From: Syncephalis plumigaleata
Taxonomy: Eukaryota > Zoopagomycota > Zoopagomycetes > Zoopagales > Piptocephalidaceae
NCBI GenBank assembly: GCA_025201365.1
Contig: JAIXMF010000202.1
Location: forward strand, 1 to 24,421
DNA: 24,421 nucleotides
Direction of reading: 5' to 3'
The notes below the pieces were generated by a model. That model did not search any database. It worked only from the letters and a program-made list of their open reading frames with translations, and was not told where the DNA came from. Positions within the stretch are counted from its first letter, which is position 1; the number at the start of each line of letters is the position of its first letter. The translations under genes were made by a program, and so were the position numbers. Shown one piece after another: positions 18,210 through 24,421 of the stretch.

Positions 18210-19360
18210 ATGTTTACGCAATCGAAAGGTACTCTGGCCCTGATGGCCGCCTCTTTGCTGGTAGTAATGGCATCGATGGACGTGGTTTCCGGAGATGTAC
18301 ACATGTCCTCGCATGTTCGACGAGGTGATTCAGGGTACAAGCCATCGGTCACCGGTCCTATTGGTTATGATGAAGGTAAGTGTGAATAATATTGCTATTA
18401 TTAACGACTAATCATTTGAACCCAATGTAGCAACCAATACATTTTACGGACAGAAACTGCAGGAAGCAAATGCATTCGGTAAAGGAGGATTGATGCTTGA
18501 GCAGCCCGTAAAGAGCACAGATCCCAAGATACGTAAGATTAAAGGCTCGTACCACGGGGAGAAAGTGGAGCTTGGATGTATAGAGCCAATGCAATTTAAT
18601 GCTCCACCGTCAGACAGTTTAGTTCGACTACTTAAATTCTACCAACGCTGTCTGACGACCGAGAATACCGTTGCTAATCTGCTCAATAAGCGCATGGTTG
18701 GATGTCCGGTGTTCAAGATTGATGCGAATCAGGGCCACACTTGCTACACTATCTCCACGCCCACGTTCTTTGCTCCACCGGATAAAAAGATCATTCTCAC
18801 TCGATTTGTGGAGAACATGAGGGTCAATGCCAAATTCATAAACGATATTGCAGAGCGATTCGTTCACAGTAAGTGGTACAAAGCGTATTGTCGTTGCTGA
18901 TTAAACACTAAAAACTCATCGATTAGGTGTTGCTTTCCTGGCATCACTTGGCTTTTATTTTGATTTCTACAACGATAAGAGTAAGTTAACAGGGAAGTTA
19001 TTAGACGACTATACTAATCAGCTATCTCGCCTAGGTGTTCAAATTTCTAAAGTTAAATACAGCACAGTAGCTATGCCTTTGGTTACATTTACCGATCCAT
19101 CAAAATATCAGCCCATCTTAAATATCAAGGATGTTCAGTATCTCACGATAGCAAGGAGATTCTTGATCAGGTTCTATATGAGCAATAAGGATTACTTTGA
19201 TCCAAGTGTTAAAGAAGCCCTGATCGAGAGTATGGCTGAGCAAATGATTGCAAGCATTACACCACAATCATTGCAGGATAAACTTCAGCAGGGTGCCTCC
19301 TTGAACAATAGAGAACCAGGTAGTTCTCCACTAAAAACCATGAACTTCCCACCGCAATAA
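18210..19360 (+). CDS. Secreted protein of unknown family, 345 aa, three exons
   Basis: Exons 18210-18375, 18431-18868 and 18927-19360; introns of 55 and 58 bases, GT-AG, phases 1 and 1. The N-terminus has a short basic start (MFTQSKG), a hydrophobic core (about 8-25) and a small-residue region ending VVSG, a typical signal peptide. HVRR followed by GD (about 35-40) could be a Kex2-type processing site. The mature part is alpha/beta-like, with Cys residues in LGCIEP, QRCL, VGCP and HTCYT that could form two disulfides, then an aromatic-rich segment (SLGFYFDFYNDK) and a Gln/Ser/Pro-rich tail. I recognise no enzyme motif or family. The start codon is preceded in frame by a stop 7 codons upstream. 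It is divergent from the polymerase kappa gene. Confidence 0.8.
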
Positions 19361-20320
19361 ATTGCTTAATATCTTGTCTAATAAACCTATATCGTGGCTT
19401 TATTCCAGTCAATACGAATGTATTCGTCATATTGCCAATTAGCCTACAAGTTTACTATCGTTTTTTGGTGTATACCTTCAAATTTCAATGCTATAAGGTT
19501 AAACAAAAGGGGAAGTATGCAATGGCTGCATTTTAGCCAAGTGAGACATATCTTGTGTAATGATGATATATATGGCTAGTTCGAACCACAATATACGATG
19601 TATTTGCGGTATACTTCACGTATACATATTGCAGTGTTGCGGGTGTCGTGAAAGCATTGCACGGTACGCTGTGCAAGGGTTTTAACGGTATCCCCATTGT
19701 AATGCGCATATTGCATCGGTGGTAATGATCGCAACAAGGATTTCGACCGTTTTGGTCGGTTGCGCAACTACAATTGATCTGAACATTGATATGTTGAGTG
19801 TAATGCAACAGGAAAAAGCTTTTTATAGCAAATTATGCTATTTTGAGGTAGTATGAGATAAGCAAATGACGCACACGGCATAGGCCGTACATTCTATTAT
19901 TCTATAAAGAAACGTGGAACTACTATTGAGATGTAAATGAAATTACGATGAGAAATTTACAGATTTAATGTACTATTTCAAGGTAGCGGTTGAAACACCG
20001 ATCATACCGGGTTAATTAAGCAATATGAAAGATCTACAGCAATAAGATGAACTGACGATAAACGATGTGTACCTCTGTTGTATCTCTTGCACTTTCTATC
20101 GCATTCGTCACTTGTCGTTGTGTTATTTTATCCAGTACATTCCATTCTCTTAGTAAAGAAGGTCTACATTCGCTAGTCATTGTTATTTCATTTACACATT
20201 AGCGTGCGTGGTTGATTTTATTTATTGCGCTTATATATATGCATAGCTATCGTTGCCTTGCATCGTAATAGGTTATACAGTGTACACGATTGCCGTAACG
20301 AAAGAAAGAAACAAGTCAAC
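19361..20320. other. Intergenic region, no gene seen
   Basis: About 960 bases. A short CGACC/GGTCG hairpin lies near 19742-19760, followed by a GTTGCGCAAC palindrome. Frames on both strands are short and unlike proteins. It includes the promoter of the methyltransferase gene. Confidence 0.55.
19380..19385 (+). terminator. Poly(A) signal of the secreted-protein gene
   Basis: AATAAA 20 bases after the stop; another AATAAA overlaps the stop codon itself. Confidence 0.5.
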
Positions 20321-21507
20321 ATGGGAAGCGAGGGTTCAAAGTTAGCCGAGCGTGTTCAACGGCAAAAAGGTCGTCGTGGATCCAGTGCCACTATTGCAGG
20401 CGCAAATAGCATTCGTGTTGTGGAGCAGTATGGTCGTCTCTACCTGGACATGGATCGGGTGGCTTATCGTTTGCCTGTCGACGCGGAGGAAATGGACCGG
20501 TTAGTAGAATGTTGGCAGGATTATCATGCTGCGATACTAATATGACAGATAAGACTGGATGCATTGCATTACTTACTACGCTCCATCACCGGTGTCAACT
20601 ATTTCGCGCCAACCGATAAGATGACCCGTTGCATTGATCTTGGTACAGGTTCTGGTATATGGCTTATGGTAAGCGTGATGTTTTACGTGAGAAATGCGTT
20701 ATACTGCTTGCTAAAATGCAAACCATGCTCATGCTTAGGAAATGGCCTCTGAACATGCGAACTGCGAGTTCGTCGGAGTGGACATTGTCTTGCCGCCCAC
20801 ACTTGACTTGAAGCCGGCAAACTGCGAATTTGCCGTGGCGAACATACTTGAAGGTAGGCCGATAAAGATTTGCTAATCATCTATCGTCATCTACGCAAAG
20901 ATTAGTCGATAAGAACGAACGAGTAGATATGCGGATGTTTGTTTATGCGGTATAGCTAATCGCTAAATAATGATGGTCATCTATTGTTATAGGTCTGCCG
21001 TATCCGGATAACAGTTTTGATTTCGTACATCATCGTTTTCTTAATCTTGCCATACCGGATCAAATGTGGCCGGTCTACGTGCACGAATGCGCACGTATTT
21101 GCGCACCTAATGGATGGATAGAAATGGTGGAGACCACAGGGACACTAACCAATGTGGGCGTACACGGGGAACGCTTCAATACGTGGCATCATCAGTTGAT
21201 GCATCCGTGTGGTGTGGATTTATTCGCCGTGGACGAAGTACCGACCCGTATGCAGGCAGCACGACTGAGCGATGTACGCACGGAACAGTACATGATTCCC
21301 GTTGGGGATTGGGCGGGTGAGATGGGCAAACGCGGCTGGAGTTGTCTACGTGCCAACATTGAAGCGGTGCGTCACCTGCTGACACAGGAAGTGGGACTTT
21401 CCAGCAATGATGTCGATGTATTTCTGAAAAAGCTAAACGAAGAAGCAAACCGTCTAAAAAGCTACTGGACAGTACGTGTTTATTGTGCACGGAAACTCAT
21501 CCAATAG
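20321..21507 (+). CDS. SAM-dependent methyltransferase (LaeA-like, class I) with N-myristoylation signal
   Basis: Exons 20321-20499, 20554-20668, 20739-20853 and 20993-21507; introns of 54, 70 and 139 bases; 307 aa. The first splice (donor GTTAGT, acceptor GATAAG) restores E-M-D-R-L-D-A-L-H-Y, the helix that precedes the Rossmann fold in this family. SAM motifs: CIDLGTGSGIW (about 86-96), FVGVDI with the ribose-binding acid (D113), ANILEGLPYPDNSFDFVHHR (about 133-152 region), then APNGWIEMVE. The start MGSEGSK has Gly2, Ser6 and Lys7, the N-myristoylation consensus, followed by Arg/Lys-rich residues, which suggests membrane attachment. Such methyltransferases are expanded in Mucoromycota and mostly uncharacterised; the substrate cannot be told. 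The gene at 24218 begins in a similar way. Confidence 0.88.
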
Positions 21508-21600
21508 TCCATGGCATCGCTTTTATATTTTAACCCTTTAGTGACACTATTCTCCATGATGCTTAATATGAATCATTATCCTCTTTAATTAATTAATATT

Positions 21601-21606
21601 AATAAA
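21601..21606 (+). terminator. Poly(A) signal of the methyltransferase gene
   Basis: AATAAA about 93 bases after the stop, after TTAATTAATTAATATT. Confidence 0.45.
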
Positions 21607-22024
21607 ATCCATGCTATAAAACGACATTAATTTGTCAGTTAAACTGACGCAAGCACATTACTAATCCTGATTAGCCAGCGTAGTTTCAGCAGCGTGATGA
21701 TATGTTTCAATGTTAGGAATAAACCTGCTCGACGACATCATGTAATAATAAATGAATACATGCTCCCTTGTACTACTGAGAAAATAATCAGCTGTCATTA
21801 TGCATGACGAGTGAAAGTAACGACAGGTAACTGCAGACTATGCCACCTATTAGCGTGAATAAACATGCATCATGGAAGGAAGTGTAGACAGAAAAATATA
21901 CTGACACGAAAAGCTAGGCAAACAGACATAGGAAGTGTCGACTGACTGAGCAAACGGATGAACGAGTAAGGAAGTGATTGACGATGAACTAGAATAATGT
22001 AGAGCAGCTCATATGACGCTGAAT

Positions 22025-22055
22025 GGATGAATGAATGAATGAATGATTGATTGAT
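22025..22055. repeat. (GAAT)n/(GATT)n microsatellite
   Basis: Seven or so imperfect tetranucleotides. Confidence 0.85.
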
Positions 22056-22467
22056 ATTCCATACCTTTGAATTTAACCGTTTCACAAGAATACAATTGCC
22101 ATGCCTACTTGCATATGAGCCATTTTTCTCCTAGTTCAAACCAAAAAAGCAAAGCAAAGCAAAAAGAAAAGCAAAGGAATGCAGGTCAAACATCGATATG
22201 GCCATTGTCTATTGAAGACAATTATGCCGAATTTATTCCATAGTATTTTGACATGAACAACGTTAAATGTATACGAATATGGAAAGTCGATTGAAGGTCT
22301 ATGCTACATATATACACATCTAGAACACGGAACTAAATGAGATAGCTGTTAGTTTATCCATTAGCCGTTGTCAATGGCGTACGTGTGAACATGAGCTACA
22401 TTATGACTTTGGCATCATGGACATGCCATGCTCAATGGTCACTTATGGTTGTGACAAACTAGCATCA

Positions 22468-22492
22468 CGATGATGATGATGATGATGCTGAT
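22468..22492. repeat. (ATG)n microsatellite
   Basis: About eight GAT/ATG triplets with one CTG interruption. Confidence 0.85.
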
Positions 22493-22974
22493 GTGAGTTT
22501 ACTAGCATGCTTGCATATGTCCGTGTTTGTCCGTGTCCGTGTGCACGTAGTATGTAGTGCGTCTAGTATGGTGGCGTCACGACACATGGGCTAGAACAAA
22601 AGTGTGAACCAGTTAGTCGACAATACGTATGAGTGTACATATTACACCGCGTGAACAGCCATTAGCATGAATGAATAATGGCGATGCTATTGTTACTGCT
22701 ATTGTTACTGCTGTTATCGGCGTAATAGTGGCACCTTCTTCCAAGCAAGTGTTCCTTCAACTTGCTATCAATGACTACTCTTTCTGCATGTGTACTTGGT
22801 GCATCTTACATCATGCATTACAATAGGGGAAAATGGCAGCAGCTACGCCAGTGCTACGTAAAAAAATAAATCAATGACTAGTATGGTTACGCGAGTGGCT
22901 GCACCATAGCAAACGGGATAATAACGACGATCTTTTCTTTGCTATCCTTCCTCTCTATGGAGACTGACTAGTAG

Positions 22975-23005
22975 CGAGAGAGAGAGAGAAAGAAAGAAAG
23001 AGAGA
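22975..23005. repeat. (GA)n/(GAAA)n purine tract
   Basis: Perfect GA repeats passing into GAAA repeats. Confidence 0.85.
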
Positions 23006-23686
23006 TGACGAGGGTACTCACTTTTGCGTGCCCCTCCCCCATTTTTTCTTCGTTTCTTCTCTCCTATTTTAGTTCTACTTTGATTGCTACGTGGTATTAA
23101 TGGCACGGTTAACATCGATGCCACTCCTACATGATGTCCACCATAACCGGTAGATGGTGTTTATCTGTCGCTTCCTTGTGGAATGGACCGTTCGCGCCAT
23201 TTAACGCGGAACACAATTTGAAACATGTAACATCACCACGATTGGCTATTTGCCGATAAAACATTAAAACGGAATAACTCATCATGGCATAGACCATCTT
23301 CATACGGTCAATGTACAACTCTATTAGTGTGGGTATGTTACAAGAACAAAGAATGTCGCGACATAGGATGAATGTCTATGCGTGTATGTACATACGTACG
23401 TGTGTGTGTGTGGTCACGAACATACCATTGTTCTCCTACTATCTCAGAGTGCCAAAGATACGCCTAAATACTGACGCATGCGTCATACTTTGGCCTATGA
23501 TGCGACATTGTTAGACTACCGGTTTGATTCAGTCCCAATTTGTATTCATGTGTCGGCGGCATGCGGATTCAACGATTCTATAGTATGCTATTCGAGTGGC
23601 TTTTTCTCTTTCCTTCATTGATTCATTCATTCATGCTGGTCTAATGGAATAGAAGCCATTTTGACGTAGCACAAATGTTGATCGAT

Positions 23687-23706
23687 ACACACACACACAT
23701 ACACAC
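23687..23706. repeat. (AC)n microsatellite
   Basis: About nine AC units with one T interruption. Confidence 0.85.
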
Positions 23707-23845
23707 GTACAAGCGCACATATGCGAACATGGCCGTCACTGTCAATGAATGATAAGTGGACGTCTCATTTACGCCGTCATTCATGCTCTCTCTCTCTTTT
23801 GCGTGCTTCTTGATTGTTCACCTGTTTGTCGCATGCAGCTATCAC

Positions 23846-23899
23846 TCCCACTCACTCACTCACCCATTTATTCATTCATCCATTCGCTCATTCGCTCAT
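23846..23899. repeat. CACT/CATT tetranucleotide repeats
   Basis: CTCACT units pass into CATTCATTCATC and CATTCGCT units. Confidence 0.8.
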
Positions 23900-24217
23900 A
23901 CCTGACACGGGCCGTTTTACAACGAAATAACTACATAATAAGCGACAGTTAAATAAAGACATTGCTCGCTTTACATTTCATGACCCTTTCGATTTGTATG
24001 TTGATAACACGCCATCATCTTTGTAATTATCAGATATATCCCGCCTGATAATTATTCTTCTTTCAACCTGCGGTTGTCGCAATTGCTATTGTTATCGTTG
24101 TTATATTGCATTCTAGTCAATCCTTTTTTTTGCTACTGGCATCTTTACTTTTTTTCTTTACTAAAATTGATTTGATTTTCTATTATTATTATTATCATCC
24201 ATATTATCATTATTATT

Positions 24218-24421
24218 ATGGGCAGTCGACTGTCCAAGTTAAAACATGCCAGTAGCGCAGTGGTGCTCCTACGAGGAAAGCGTCGATTTAATCACCGTCG
24301 TAGTATGAGCAATGACACGGCACTGACGCAAGTCAGCCTTTCCTCTGAGACATCGGCGGCTACACGACCTCTTAAAATCCGCAGCAAAAAACGTCGACGT
24401 TCAGACACGATGCCCGGTAGG
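24218..24421 (+). CDS. N-terminal part of a myristoylated basic protein, possibly a second methyltransferase (3' end outside window)
   Basis: An ATG-initiated frame of 68 codons runs open off the window end. It starts MGSRLSK (Gly2, Ser6, Lys7: N-myristoylation consensus), followed by two basic clusters (RGKRRFNHRR and RSKKRRR) separated by a Ser/Thr-rich stretch. The start resembles MGSEGSK of the gene at 20321. In Mucoromycota LaeA-like methyltransferases a myristoylated, Ser-rich, basic leader often precedes the catalytic domain, so a tandem paralogue is plausible, but the catalytic part is not in the window. The upstream TATTATTATT run and the lack of an in-frame upstream ATG support this start. 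Confidence 0.6.
   Translation, partial: MGSRLSKLKHASSAVVLLRGKRRFNHRRSMSNDTALTQVSLSSETSAATRPLKIRSKKRRRSDTMPGR

Larger units (their letters stand above)
21508..24217. other. 2.7-kb gene-free region rich in simple repeats
   Basis: No frame on either strand looks like a protein; the longest are short or made of repeats. Simple-sequence tracts are spread through it: (GAAT)n, GCAAA repeats at about 22143-22178, (ATG)n, (GA)n/(GAAA)n, (GT)n at about 23400-23412, (AC)n, (CT)n at about 23786-23797, (CATT)n, and (TTA)n at about 24181-24196. G+C is similar to the other intergenic regions. It presumably contains the promoter and 5' leader of the 24218 gene; the CT- and T-rich stretches at about 23780-24180 fit that. 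No transposon ends or tRNA genes were found. Confidence 0.6.

Noticed and set aside
19574-19590. B-box-like GGTTCGAACT on the minus strand
   Set aside because: No A box at the right distance and no cloverleaf can be drawn; a chance match.

Overview
The window looks like nuclear DNA of an early-diverging (zygomycete-type) filamentous fungus. The reasons are short GT-AG introns of about 50-90 bases with TACTAAT/CTAAC-like branch sites, AATAAA-type poly(A) signals, fungal-type genes (MscS-like channel, Ptc7-type phosphatase, Rrp8, a Kar9/GAR-type protein, a DNA polymerase kappa with one UBZ finger), and a LaeA-like methyltransferase with an N-myristoylation signal of the kind common in Mucoromycota. 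The species cannot be named from the sequence. Most genes here are spliced, so I rebuilt exon chains from splice sites, reading phase and conserved motifs.

Layout. 3-548: 3' end of a mechanosensitive-channel gene. 697-1293: a 597-bp TA-flanked element with mariner-like inverted ends. 1484-2854: five-exon PTC7-like mitochondrial phosphatase. 3192-7712: a complete 4,521-bp Tc1/IS630-type transposon with 272-bp inverted repeats that differ at one base. It carries a spliced DD34E transposase (minus strand), a divergent gene for a small protein with a related helix-turn-helix (plus strand), and 1.8 kb of degenerate CAATG-rich repeats between them. 7675-9054: RRP8 rRNA methyltransferase (minus strand). 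The transposon sits inside its last codons, so the conserved C-terminal tail is replaced by residues read from the inverted repeat. 10597-13689: a 1,030-aa protein with a C-terminal GAR (Gas2) domain. 13888-17415: DNA polymerase kappa in 26 exons, several of only 10-20 bases. 18210-19360: three-exon secreted protein of unknown family. 20321-21507: four-exon SAM-dependent methyltransferase. 21508-24217: gene-free, rich in simple repeats. 24218-24421: start of another gene whose N-terminus resembles that of the methyltransferase.

The host genes do not form one pathway. The most notable content is the transposon: recent by its near-identical ends, intact, and with an accessory DNA-binding protein and repeat arrays that a standard Tc1/mariner element lacks. 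Its insertion into RRP8 can be read exactly: joining the two flanks and removing one TA gives the expected C-terminal ending PCIYKRR.
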